This document shows, in pieces, positions 1 to 10,063 of a DNA stretch of 64,000 nucleotides (its first letter is position 1; each line of letters begins with the position of its first letter). Source of the DNA: Melastoma dodecandrum (lineage: Eukaryota > Streptophyta > Magnoliopsida > Myrtales > Melastomataceae); contig JARUPY010000474.1 in the NCBI GenBank assembly GCA_029817715.1, positions 4,154,001 through 4,218,000 on the forward strand, given 5' to 3'. A program made the translations under genes and the position numbers. The notes beneath the pieces were generated by a model. It did not search any database. It was not told the DNA's origin and saw nothing but the letters and a program-made list of their open reading frames with translations.

Positions 1-127
1 GAAGACTGGTAGCTGAGGATGTTCTGCTGGGAATGCTTAAGGGATGACGATTCTATTATTTTTATTAGGTGAACATCATCCCGCCCCCCCATCTCCCCAG
101 AGAAAATGAACTTCTCCACTTTATTTC

Positions 128-709
128 TTGCATTGTCAACTCCAGGAAATACAGATACACCAACACAGCATCCAAAGAAACAAACAAGTATCAAATAATA
201 TATTTTGGGAAAACTGTTGTGAACCGGGGGTTAAGCTTTTTTGTGTTTCCAGATCTCACTGCAGTGCTGAAGCTCATTTGTCGGGACGTGCGTCATGTTT
301 GCGACATTATAATATTCAGGAAATTGGGGAAGACAACAGCATCCGGAGAGGAGACATCATTGGCAGGTCCCAGAGGAATAATTGGCAGTCCAAAGATATT
401 TCAATACTAGATTATTCAATAATCGCGATTACCGTTTTTCACACAATTTGGCTAAAAAAAATATCGAAGGAGAAAAACTTATCAGAGAATGAATCAACCA
501 CAGTTTTAGTCGACAACAAATCTGATCAAGCTTTGGCGATGAATCTTGTTTTTCATGATCGAAGTAAATACATCGATACGCACTGTCACTTCATCCGAGA
601 GAGTGTTACGATGAAAGAGATCAAGCTTGAATATATAAAATTTGTCGATCAAGTTGCAGATATTTTTACGAAGCCTCTTGGAGTAAATGTTTCTAACAAG
701 ATAAGGTGA
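128..709 (+). mobile_element. Ty1/copia retrotransposon 3' coding remnant (RNase H end)
   Basis: The last ~110 residues of this open frame match the C-terminal RNase H end of Ty1/copia polyproteins. I see an ..IWLKKI.. segment, a VDNKSDQALA stretch (the DNKSA-type motif), a H-R-x-K-x-I-D-x-x-x-H-F-I-R-E block and the near-terminal QVADIFTKPL signature. Everything upstream (gag, protease, integrase, most of RT) is absent, and the first ~85 residues of the frame do not look like copia protein. It is a truncated, probably dead copy. The polypurine tract and apparent 3' LTR start follow directly. The family assignment is firm; the exact 5' limit is not. Confidence 0.85.
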
Positions 710-736
710 CTGATTGAGTCATGAATAAAATCAATT

Positions 737-966
737 TTAAGGGGAATGTTGAAAATAAAATTAATTAAGTCATTTATATTATGAATTTTAGTCTGGAATT
801 TACTATGTTTTTTTAATAAAATAAATTAAGTGATTATTATTATGGTGTTTGATAATTATAAATTTATTTTAATTAAAAAAAATGAGTAATACGATAATTT
901 ATCTTTTAATATTTTTTATAACGTTGACGTGAAAAAAAGAGTTAGAATGAGTCTTCTAGAAGAGTC
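737..966 (+). mobile_element. Copia polypurine tract and start of 3' LTR
   Basis: About 30 bases after the stop of the copia frame there is a purine tract (AAGGGGAA, about 739–746), followed at 747 by TGTTGAAAATAAAATT. This is the usual arrangement of polypurine tract plus the TG start of a 3' LTR. The sequence after it is AT-rich and non-coding. I cannot find the CA end of the LTR, and the other LTR is not in the window, so the right boundary is arbitrary. Confidence 0.55.
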
Positions 967-1258
967 TTGTCGATTTTTGTTCGAAGAATCTACCCGATTT
1001 TTTTAGATAAATTACGGCCAGTGCACGTCATTGTTTCCAATGTCATGAGAAGTGACATATATAATAATCCTAGAAGCAACCAAAGTGACAACGTGGGCGA
1101 CGGTGATATGATGGCCATGGCTCTTCCTTTTGTGATAGGACACGCGAAAGATTACTGGGTCAAGGAAGTTACGTGAGGAAATGACCATTGACAGATACAA
1201 AAGATGTTCCATCACGGAGAAAATGAATCCCTCCCCAACATTTAATCAGGGATAAGTA
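967..1258 (+). other. Unassigned stretch, possible retroelement gag scrap
   Basis: A short open frame (967–1176) ends with a leucine/phenylalanine segment followed by A-K-D-Y-W, which faintly resembles the ..F..A..W.. block of retrotransposon gag proteins. Nothing else supports a gene here. It lies between the copia LTR and the endogenous virus, so it may belong to either or to a third decayed element. Confidence 0.2.
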
Positions 1259-1458
1259 GTCCGATCCGAATGAGCCTTGTACCTTTTTACCTATAGTTTC
1301 GAAATTATTTTGAGTTTTACGGTCGCGAGTTTCAAAATTACGGCTTTACGGCAGTTTCACTATTCACTCTCTTTTTCTCTCAATTCTACCCAAAAACTTT
1401 CTCTTTTCCCTCGGCTTAGTCCCTCAAGACAATTATACGAAAATAAATCTTAAGCGGG

Positions 1459-1470
1459 CTCTGATACCAA
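1459..1470 (-). other. tRNA-Met primer-binding site of the endogenous pararetrovirus
   Basis: Read on the minus strand this is TGGTATCAGAGC, the 12-base complement of the initiator tRNA-Met 3' end used by caulimovirids and many plant retrotransposons. It lies about 550 bases downstream of the viral TATA box in transcript sense, a distance comparable to the strong-stop DNA length of caulimoviruses, and shares the orientation of the viral genes. Confidence 0.75.
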
Positions 1471-1491
1471 TAAAAATTACAGGAATCGAAC

Positions 1492-1929
1492 TTAAGATGA
1501 TTTTCCCAATTGTCTTTGTCGTCGGCGTTCTACCAACCTCGAATACTCGTTTGAGTACCTCGAACTTGCCGCAAACCCAAGATTGGATTTACCTTCAAGG
1601 AAATACTCCTCAAATTCACTCTGCAAGAGAGTCAGCTCTTCTAATTTCTTAGAATAGCTATCCACAAGTTCAGTCAGCTGCGTTATTTGTGCTGAAATAC
1701 TTGTTAATCGATCTACTACAGTGTTTAGTAGTCCCGTAGCAGAATCCTTGCCAACCCCGTGATCCAAATGGAGCAACTCTGGGTTAGGACAATCAGTCAT
1801 ACGAATGACTCGTGCACTTGCACTTCTCTCAGATTCTCTTTTCAAGAAAGAAAAGCATAAACAACATAAAGGATGTTTATCATACCTTAACCGATAGGAT
1901 AGCTCAGAGGGTTCACCAAGCTTCCGCAC
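1492..1929 (-). CDS. Small coiled-coil frame in the viral leader, unknown function
   Basis: This is a 145-residue frame between the viral TATA box and the primer-binding site, so it would be the first frame on the genomic transcript. The N-terminal part is basic. Residues ~75–115 show heptad-like spacing of V, L, I and leucine (VVDRLTSISAQITQL and the following stretch), suggesting a coiled coil, and the C-terminus is very basic with R-rrRQRQ-type residues. An internal ATG (MTDCPN..) could be the real start. I do not recognise it. It could be a small virion-associated type protein or a chance frame. It is uninterrupted, unlike the main viral frames. Confidence 0.35.
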   Translation of the reverse strand: MRKLGEPSELSYRLRYDKHPLCCLCFSFLKRESERSASARVIRMTDCPNPELLHLDHGVGKDSATGLLNTVVDRLTSISAQITQLTELVDSYSKKLEELTLLQSEFEEYFLEGKSNLGFAASSRYSNEYSRLVERRRQRQLGKSS

Positions 1930-2021
1930 TATGGATCTTCAAGAGTGAAGAATTCCTCAAATTTGGGGAATTGAGTGGAGAGGCTCTTCTGTGTCACACC
2001 AAATGCCCTTACCTCGAGGGT

Positions 2022-2030
2022 CTTATATAG
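2022..2030 (-). promoter_or_regulatory. TATA box of the viral pregenomic promoter
   Basis: The minus strand reads CTATATAAG here, a textbook plant TATA box. It sits in the non-coding region after the last viral frame (ends 2390) and before the leader and primer site, where the pregenomic RNA promoter of caulimovirids is found. Transcription would start roughly 30 bases further on the minus strand, near 1995. I see no convincing AATAAA shortly after it. Confidence 0.55.
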
Positions 2031-2389
2031 ACACTCCTCATCCAAAGGTTTCGGCCCTTAGGCTTCAATCCTCCAAGGTTCTGATCTAATGACCTGACCA
2101 TCCGTTAGTCTTTAACCAAGTTTGGTTAATTCTAACCACCTTACTCTTGATTCCTTAAGGTATTATTCGGATTACCTATTGGTTTTCCTGAAGGACGATC
2201 AAAGAATTTTTAACTCAGAGAGATGTGAGAGAAAATTCTCTATTCAGATCGCCCCCTCAAATGAGGTAGAAAGCTTGTGAATATATACACAAAGGAGCTG
2301 GTGCCTATGCACTGTTTGCCAGCTCAAAAGTAAAAGGAATCTAAACTATTGCAAAAGTTAGTGGGGTCCTAATGACCGACAAAAATGTC

Positions 2390-4690
2390 CTAGTCTAACT
2401 CTATGCAGTTGTCTTCTCCCGTCTGCATTGGAGCGCTGTCTTGGGAGACTCCTTCCTTGTTGTTGGCGTTTGAAGTTTCGCCAACTCCTTCTTTCTCTGA
2501 GAGTCCCGGCTGGTCTTGAACTGCTTCAAGAATTTGTCGTGATATTTGTTGGGTTCTCTCATCATGCTCGATTTGCTGATTCAAGGTTTTGTCGGTGAAA
2601 TCAGCAATCTTGCTCCAAACCTCGAAGGTATCGGTTCGGAGGTGCAGCTCAGAGTTCTCTCGCCTCCAGAAGCTATCCAGAAGGTCGAGCATTCTCTGCC
2701 ATCCTCGGTCTCCTGCTTGCTCATCGATGAAGCTCAAATTTGACCGAAGAATCGTGACAGTGACCATACCATCACAGAGCACGTAATATTCGTCCTTGCG
2801 GGCTAACACATGCTCCAACACATCTTTAAGGAACTCAACCCTTATGGCCTTTCGGACAGTTTTGTCCTTGTAGTATTTCCGCCATAAACCTCTCTGATCG
2901 AGGTCTTGTCGTTGAGGTTCCGTCAGACGTCTACTCTCACATGGATGGATGTCCCATACTTGCAGATTTTGAAGTATCACCTTCCCATACTGCGGATGGT
3001 CTTCCTCCTCCATCATTGTGCTAGTAATCAACGCCGTGGCATACTTTGGTCCGTAGCCTAGGCATCCGAGTACATACCTTACCAACGTAGGCAGGGGTTC
3101 CATACATTCTGGTTCGGATCTGTCGATTTCCATTATGTCTACAAACCCAGCATATACGTAAGGTGCTGCTACTCCCACCATATCTGAGTGAATTCTCAGA
3201 GACGGCCACTTCCCCGATATCCAATGTAGATACGGTTGAAGCACAGTGTTTTCCTCAAGCGAGGATTCACTCATGTCCACTACTACCTTTGGGACGTCAT
3301 AATCTCTAACTTCCCATGGTATTATAGACATCGTTGTGGAGAATATCTGCTGCCTTTCTTTCTCAACTCGCGACAGCTCCTCCTCACCTGAAGCCATAAT
3401 CGATAGCTTATACTCCAGATCTTTGATGTACTCAACGGTCTTTTTTGCGAAAAACTTAATCTGGCGCTTGTCATCATGTTTGATGCCACCCAGGAGTCCT
3501 CCACAGACCACAGCCGCATCCCAACTTAGGGATTCGTCCTCAAATGAGTCTTCGTCAAAAAACCAGGATCCTCCTAGATCCTCATGGCCTTTGCCATCGT
3601 GGTTTTTACCACCGTGACTGCCCTCACTAGACTCTTTGACTGAGTCTCTTACAGGAATTGCTTCCTCAAAGCTTTCCTTCTTTTCTAGATTGCCTTCCAA
3701 TGCTGCGTAAGCACTTCCGAAGTCGAAGTATTGCTCACACTCCATTGCAGCCGCTTCCTCTGGTTCTGCCCTTGGTTCAGGGTCTACCACTTGGATTGGC
3801 TCGCCAATCATGGCCTTAAACTTAGCCTATTCCTCAGCATACTGTGTTTCCATATTCTCTTTCTGTTCCTCCTTGCTTTGTAACAAAGCCTTGTAGGATT
3901 TCACAGCTTGATTAATGGAAATCTTCTGCTCTTTGGCTAAGTGGTTTCGGCAGTAGTTGAACTGCTCCATGGTCAATGGAGACCACCAAGGTTCTTCAAC
4001 CTTTCCGTCCTTCTTAGGACCATCTTTTGCAAAATCATCCCTTTTGGGACCAGAAGACCCAAGCCTCTTGGCTTTCCTCTTCTTCCTGGCCTTCTCTTCT
4101 GACTCGGCTTTTGCCTTGTCTTTCAGATCTGCCATTTCCACATCTCTTCTGGAGCTTTCCTCCTTCGGATCTGTCATCTTCTTTTGAAGATCTTTCTTCA
4201 CATTTCTTTTAGAGTTGGTGTTACCCTTCTCCTTCAGATCTGCCTTCCCTTCCTGGGAAAATCTCGCTTTCTCCTTAGGACTGGTTGTTACCTTTCCCTT
4301 AGATCCAGCCATCCCCTTCTGGGATTTTTTCGCCTTTCCCTTAGATCTGGCCTCAGCCTCTTTGGGATTAGCCATCTCCTTCTGGAGATCTGGTTTCGCC
4401 TTACTCTCGGAGTCAGCTTTTGCTTTCTCCTTAAGTTCAGCCTTCCCCTTCTGGGAATCCGCAGTTTTCAGCTTCTTGGGACATTCGTAAGAACGATGTC
4501 CTAGTTGCTTGCACTGCCAGCAGAGCACTGCCGCTTTCGTTCCTGAAACGGAACCAGCATCACTATGCTCACCATCTCCCTTATTAGGACATACCTTTCG
4601 GGAGTGTCCCTCCTTCTTGCATCCCCAGCATATCTTTCTCTTTGCAGCAGGATCCATCTGCAGAGTTTTTAGAAAGAGAGGTGTTTGCAA
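2390..4690 (-). pseudogene. Viral second frame: twin zinc knuckles, lysine-rich repeats, unknown C-terminal region
   Basis: One frame of about 767 codons is split by a single in-frame TAG at 3827–3829. The start overlaps the end of the RNase H frame by about 100 bases in another phase (ATG at 4690 or 4657). The N-terminus has two CCHC knuckles close together (CWGCKKEGHSRKVC and CWQCKQLGHRSYEC). About 130 residues of imperfect lysine-rich repeats follow (K-G-K-A-D-L-K-E-K-A type). After the stop comes an acidic segment and then a ~280-residue folded-looking region rich in tryptophan and tyrosine (for example LQPYLHWISGKWPSL) that I do not recognise. Florendoviruses are known to carry an additional frame of unknown function, which this could represent. 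Nucleic-acid binding is the only role the sequence supports. Confidence 0.6.
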
Positions 4691-7013
4691 GTTCTCTAGA
4701 GAGAGAGTCAGCTATTATGTTGTGGTCGGATTTAATGTATTCGACCTCGTATTTATAATAGCTCAATAGTTCCTGCAACCTCAAGAGTCTAGTTTGCCTA
4801 GCCTCCTTAAGGTTCAGACTCATAAACCTTTTTACATAGGTTGAGTCAGATCGCACTAAAAATGCTTTCGGTGCCAAAAAGATGTAAAAAGCCTTTATTC
4901 CATATTTTAAGGCTAATACTTCCTTTTCATGTATCGGGTACCGTAGTTCGTACCCCTTTAAGCTTCCCGACCAGTATTTGCATACCGGTTCTGGTTTTCG
5001 TCATCTAATTTTGAGGACTGCTCCCCAATAATTTTCAGAAGCATCAACTTCCAAGACTAACTCGTCTTTATCAGATGGTAAAGCTAATTGTGGTAAATTC
5101 TTTACCTTTGCTTTAATCTTTCTAATGGACTGAGTGTCTTCATCTTCCCATTTCCAAGGACTTTTAGAAGAGGTTTTCTTCGAAATCCTACTCAGGTCTC
5201 GGGCAAGATCTTTCACAAACTTTCTTGCATAGTTAATGCATCCACAAAATCTTTGGACTTGCTTCCTATCCTCAAGTCTGTCAGGAAAATTAACTATTTT
5301 CTCAGCAATATGATTTTACAGTTTAATTTTTCCCTGCTCAATCTCCATGCCTAGAAAGTTAACTGATTCCTTAAACCACTCTATCTTCTTTTCTGATAGA
5401 ATCATACCTTCCCGTCGGAAGATATCAGTCACCTGATCAAGGTGCCTCATGTGTTCATCCTCAGACTGACTGTAGATTAGCACATCATCAATATAGACCG
5501 CACAAAATTTTCGGACCTGCTTAAAAGCATTATCCATTTTGCGCTGAAACACGCCTGGAGCATTTTTCAGACCGAATGGCATAACCAACCATTCAAACAT
5601 TCATCGCGGAGCATTGAAGGCAGTTAGAGGAACCGACTCTTCTTCCATTTTGACTTGTCAATATCCACTTTTCAAGTCAAATTTAGAAAAGTACTTTGGT
5701 TGACTCAGACTAATCCTATCAATAAGATCTCCCGCAGTTGGAATCTTATAGCCATCTTCCTTTGTAGCTTTATTAAGCCGACGATAATCTATAACCATTC
5801 GTGCTTTGCCTCGCACCTGCTCGGCATGGTTAATTACCATAAAGGCTGGACTAGAATGCGGACTGTAACTGTCCCTAATCAAACCCTTTCCAAGCAACTC
5901 AGGAATTTGTTTATCAAACTCCTCAACCATCTCAGCCGTATATGTAATATTTCTAGCTCTTATAATGGTTTCGGGATCTTTCAACTCTAGTTTAGCCCTG
6001 AGGCTATTTCGAGTCCATAACTTTAGTGGATCTTCACTAAAATTATAGGCCAGTTTTATTAGGAACTTATCCCATTTCGTTCCTGTTAACTTGACGGCCA
6101 TACACACTTCTTGTTTTGGAAACAAGTCGTCATACCAGCTAGAACTTCTGGTATTCGTTGGAGAAAACAGGGTTTGTTCCCATGAATCATTCTCATCCAA
6201 CCGTATATCACCACGTTGAGCTCGTACTCTGAAAGCTCTTTCACATGGGATATCACCACAGTATTCTGTCCGTTTTACCGGATAAAAGCCAAATTTTAAC
6301 CGAAGTCTAGGCTCTTGTAGAATACTTATCTTTACACCACCGATGGAAACATCGTTTTCATTCTGCACAAAAGGAAGGTTTTCCTTCTGTCCCTTCAAAA
6401 AGGCGTTACCAATAATGATGTCGGCCTCTAGTAAAGGATGTGCAAGAATCTCTTTAATGATGAACTTTTGTCCACCAATAAAGACAGGCACGTTGCTTGC
6501 CTTATGACCAATCATTGTGGCCATACCATCGACGTTAACCATGTGGATGGGTTTCTGCAGTGGTTCCCACCACTCATCTGGCAGAGCATTGAGTCTAGCA
6601 CAAGTTATACTACACCCAGTGTCTATCAAAGTATCCAGAGAATACTCATAGTATCCAGGAAATTTGAAAGTTAGAGCCACATATGTGCTCATATCTTCCT
6701 TCCTAACACTAAACCCAATATTCTCAGGTACACTTTGGGATGGTTCTATCATTCTCCAGATATCGTCTATTGCAATAGACCTTTGTTTGGCTATCTGCTC
6801 GATAACCTTACAAACTTCAGGAATCTCATATAAAGAGCTACCCGTATTGGTTATTCTTAACATCCGTATAGACTCCTCTCTCGTTTGATCTACAGGGTCT
6901 TCATAGACTGGTAATGATACCTGTCTATACCCTACGATTCTACCCGTATGTTGCGACGGGGCTCTCGAATCAACAGACCTTCGAGACATCTCTTCTATTA
7001 GTGGAACTTGCAA
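4584..7013 (-). pseudogene. Viral aspartic protease – reverse transcriptase – RNase H frame, broken
   Basis: A single reading frame runs from about 7013 to 4584. It carries an aspartic protease with the LIDTGCS active-site motif, then RT with MVIDYRRLN, FDLKSGY, LVMPFGLKNAP and the YIDD catalytic box. RNase H follows (LEVDASENYWGA, then a second half with VRSDS and SDHNIIADSLS). The frame is interrupted by stops at 5658–5660, 5601–5603, 5316–5318 and 5001–5003, two of them within the RT core, so this copy cannot make the enzyme. Its start overlaps the end of the movement-protein frame in a different phase, which may be native or a later frameshift. There is no integrase after RNase H, as expected for a caulimovirid. 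Confidence 0.85.
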
Positions 7014-8193
7014 CCTCTGGTCGAGAGACTATTACGTCTTCTCCCACATCACTGGCTCTTAAAGAGACTTCAGAGGGCGTTCTATTGAACGGCTCTCTCA
7101 GGATTGGCATCCTCACAGGTAAATGCCTGTCAGCCCTTTCGCTAAGCATAGGTAAATGCCTATCAGCTCTTTCACTAACCCTTGACGGATCTCCTAACAT
7201 AAGAGTAATTTCATTACCCCTCTGTTGGATGTTTGCCGCACTAATGGGCCTAGAGCTACTACCAGGTTCAGTCATAACCCAACTCCTTGGCCAAGTTAAT
7301 TCCAATGGATTCACCTCACGCCTATGGAACTGTTGGTAGTTGCTATGACCTTCCTCGAACAACTCTGTAAGTCTCGAGATGTTCCTCACACCAGGACTAG
7401 TGGTGTTTACTAATCGGTAAATCACCCTAGTGTGATACGCCAAATACTTGGCCTGGGGATTCATACGATCCATATTCATCGACTTGATTCTTAAGGGCAA
7501 TGAAGTCCCCAAACAGCGATCGTTCAAAGCCATCATAAAGTTTGGATGGACTTGGAACCATACAGGGCCATGTGCAAGGTTGGCCTGTACACCTGATATC
7601 AGCTGATCTCTAAACTCTCGCCAACGTTTGTCGATCACTGCTGCTACCAGAGGACTATCTGCTGGTAAATGAAACAGCGGGACTAATCCTATCTGAATCA
7701 ACCCAATGTGTATATAATTATATACACCTCTAGCGTTACGCATAGTTTCTCTTATGCGTTGTACATTCAAGAGTGGGATATCCAAAGTCTCAAGCTCGGT
7801 GCTCGTGACTTGTGCCGTCGCCTCTGTCTGTGAGATATCTATGGTGGATCGAAACCTAAATCTCGATACTTCATAAATTTCTCTCGCATTGACATTTGGC
7901 AACCTCCATTCCAGGATTGACTGGGATGGATCTTCGTACTGGTGGGTTTCCTCCAGTACCTGATTCGTTTTTTCCAGAGGAACCAACTCATCACCATCTC
8001 CTTCTCTTCCTGCTCGCATCATGAACAGATGTTCGGTCCAGAGATCAGAATCATCATCTGAGTCTGTATCATAATCAGACACAATCTCATAAATCGATTC
8101 TACTTCTGAGTCTAAGTCGGGAATCTCTTGCTCATCGATTGGCTCGTAAGCAAGAACTTCTTCCTCACGACTCCTGTCATCCAGGAAGACCAT
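6970..8193 (-). pseudogene. Viral movement protein region (30K superfamily)
   Basis: About 407 residues are open. The central part (residues ~120–280) has the hallmarks of caulimovirid movement proteins. There is an LDIPLL segment, then GVYNYIHIGLIQIGLVPLF, then RDQLISGVQANLAHGPVWF, and a following segment rich in N-F-x-M-x-L. These proteins modify plasmodesmata for cell-to-cell transport. The N-terminus is very acidic (a D/E-rich segment with SDYDTDSDDDSD). The frame is continuous in phase with the coat-protein-like frame upstream, interrupted only by a stop at 8263–8265, so the two were probably one polyprotein. Near its C-terminus an ~11-residue segment (SERADRHLP-M/V) is tandemly duplicated. 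Confidence 0.75.
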
Positions 8194-8262
8194 ACGGAGT
8201 CTTTCTCTCCTTTGGTTTTTCTTCGGACAACTATCCGCTTTGTGGTCTTTTGAACCACAAAA

Positions 8263-9795
8263 TCAGCAGCAATTACAACTGCTCAAGGGTTTCCCTTTAG
8301 GACATTTAGGCTCTCTGCCATGCTTTCTCTTGAAAGCATCTATCCTATCTTTGTCCTTTAGGTTATCCTTTCGTCTTACAAACCTTCTTGGTTTGTAAGC
8401 AGGACCTCCCTTTTGCTTACGCTGGAAGTCCTTCTTGGGCCAAACTTTCTTTTTGTTGTACCCAACAAACTTCCTCTTACGAGGAAAGTTCCTTCTCTTT
8501 AAAGAGTCTCCTGGAGTACTGCGAGTATCGCATCCATACCTTCCAAGCACATACTCTATCTGAGAACAGCAGCTCTTGTTTAGGTAAGGTAGCTTCTTAG
8601 CTGCCTCTTTCACCTGGAGCTCAGTACATGCTTTACGCATTGCGTACTTTACCGCCTGAATTTTTCCTCCGAGTCCAGAGACAATCTTCTCCTCACTCAG
8701 AAGTAATTCATAGGCCTTTTGCGCCACTTCCGGCCAAGGTTCGGGAAGTTTTGCAAAAAAGGTTCCTAATATGAACTGTTGTGATACTACATCCAGATTG
8801 TAATAATACTTCTGGAATTCACATACGTAGCTATCAAACCAGCACATATCACAAATCTATAGTTTAACTAGAGCGGTCAATGACTGCTCCTTTTCCACCG
8901 TTTCAGTGGATAACGAAAAACCACAGAATTCACGTTTCAGGGCGTCTGCAATTATTGCCAATACTCCGTCAACCGTCAGCGCTTGATCTATTTTTTCCTT
9001 AATGTCTGTGTGCGCCACTAAGGTTTTCCAATACTTCTGCGCTGTTCCCATAAGGGCTGCCACACACAATTCGTAGACTGCTCCAGGAGGTACTCCTCCT
9101 GCCGACGCCGTCATTCGAATAAGTGATAACCACTCATCTATCTTTTCAGATACGTGCTTTTCACAATCAATATCTAGAAAAGCACCTGGGGTAATTATAG
9201 GCTTCAAAACGTTATCCCTAGGAACAAACTCTTGTTTGGTTCTATGAGGATAATCAGGCCGGTAAATTTCCCTCTTCGCAGTTACCAGTTCGTTAAACGT
9301 TCTGTTGTCTAAGTGAACTGGAGTATCTTCTGCCAGACCTAAGGCTTTTCTTAGGTCCTTTGCCAACTCCCCGCTCTGGGAGTTCAAGTTTGCACTTCGC
9401 TTTTGTGAGTCTGAAATGAAAGGAGCTACTGACTCTCTATACATCTCATCCACACTCTTGCCTTGATTTTGTTTGGGATTTCTCCCTCCCAGATTCAACC
9501 TTTCGACTGGTTTTCCTGTTGTACTTTCCAGTCCAGAGGTAGCCTCGGCTTCAGGCCTTTTTAAACCTCTCTCTCTTTCCAGAGCGTCTAACATTGAATT
9601 AACAATGGAGCCTACTTCCTTTGCCATTTGGTTTCGGCTTTCTAGACTTTCATTGCTCCCCTGAATCGTTAGCTGAGTTAAAATATCATTTATACTCTTG
9701 CTAACTCCAAAAGGAGATAATCTAGCTTCTGGAACGAACTCCAACCTTGATGGAGTCCCAGAAGGATTTCCCGAAGATTTTCCTTCTCCAGCCAT
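8263..9795 (-). pseudogene. Viral coat-protein-like frame with C-terminal zinc knuckle, broken
   Basis: A 312-residue N-terminal part and a 194-residue C-terminal part lie in the same phase and are separated only by a TAG at 8857–8859 and a few codons. The second part has a segment FFAKLPEPWPEV like caulimovirid/gag capsid cores. It then has a long arginine/lysine-rich region and the first cysteines of a CCHC knuckle, at which point a TGA (8263–8265) cuts the knuckle. The remaining C-x4-H-x4-C residues continue in the same phase beyond the stop. The order capsid before movement protein is the reverse of most caulimovirids that I know. Confidence 0.7.
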
Positions 9796-10063
9796 TTCAA
9801 GGACTTAATTGACGAATCTGTCAAACCTTTTGGGCTAAATTGATTTTTTGGAAAAAGACAAAAATAGGACCACCGTAAATGGGGAATTTCCCAAAATCAC
9901 ACCCTAAAAGACAAAATATTTTCCTTACCACCGGTAAAAAGGAGTTAGACTCCGATCCGAATGCACTGCAGGAAGACTCGGTACTTCTCTCGCAACTAAA
10001 AGAAAAACCATAAGAACTACCTACATCTACTCTGCTTGGCATGTCTCTACGACTAAAACCCAA

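Larger units (their letters stand above)
1260..10063 (-). mobile_element. Endogenous caulimovirid (plant pararetrovirus), decayed, about one genome length
   Basis: On the minus strand I read, in order, a coat-protein-like frame with a zinc knuckle, a 30K-type movement protein, an aspartic protease (DTGCS), a reverse transcriptase (YIDD), RNase H, and a second frame with two zinc knuckles. A TATA box (2023–2029), a small leader frame and a tRNA-Met primer site (1459–1470) follow. A movement protein combined with RT and no integrase or LTRs marks a caulimovirid rather than an LTR retrotransposon. A 13-base word occurs at 1260–1272 and again at 9951–9963, consistent with a slightly over-length linear copy of a circle of about 8.7 kb. 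The copy has at least seven in-frame stops plus a frame change and is not functional. The genus is uncertain; the movement protein resembles petuvirus/florendovirus types. Outer limits are approximate. Confidence 0.85.

Noticed and set aside
3827..3829. TAG stops at 3827 and 8857 as programmed readthrough sites
   Set aside because: Readthrough is possible in principle, but the copy has several other stops within essential domains and the bases after TAG do not fit known readthrough contexts. Simple decay is the better reading.
9821..10063. 80-codon frame just upstream of the viral capsid-like frame
   Set aside because: It falls in the viral leader, is short and in a different phase, and has no recognisable features. 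Treated as leader sequence.
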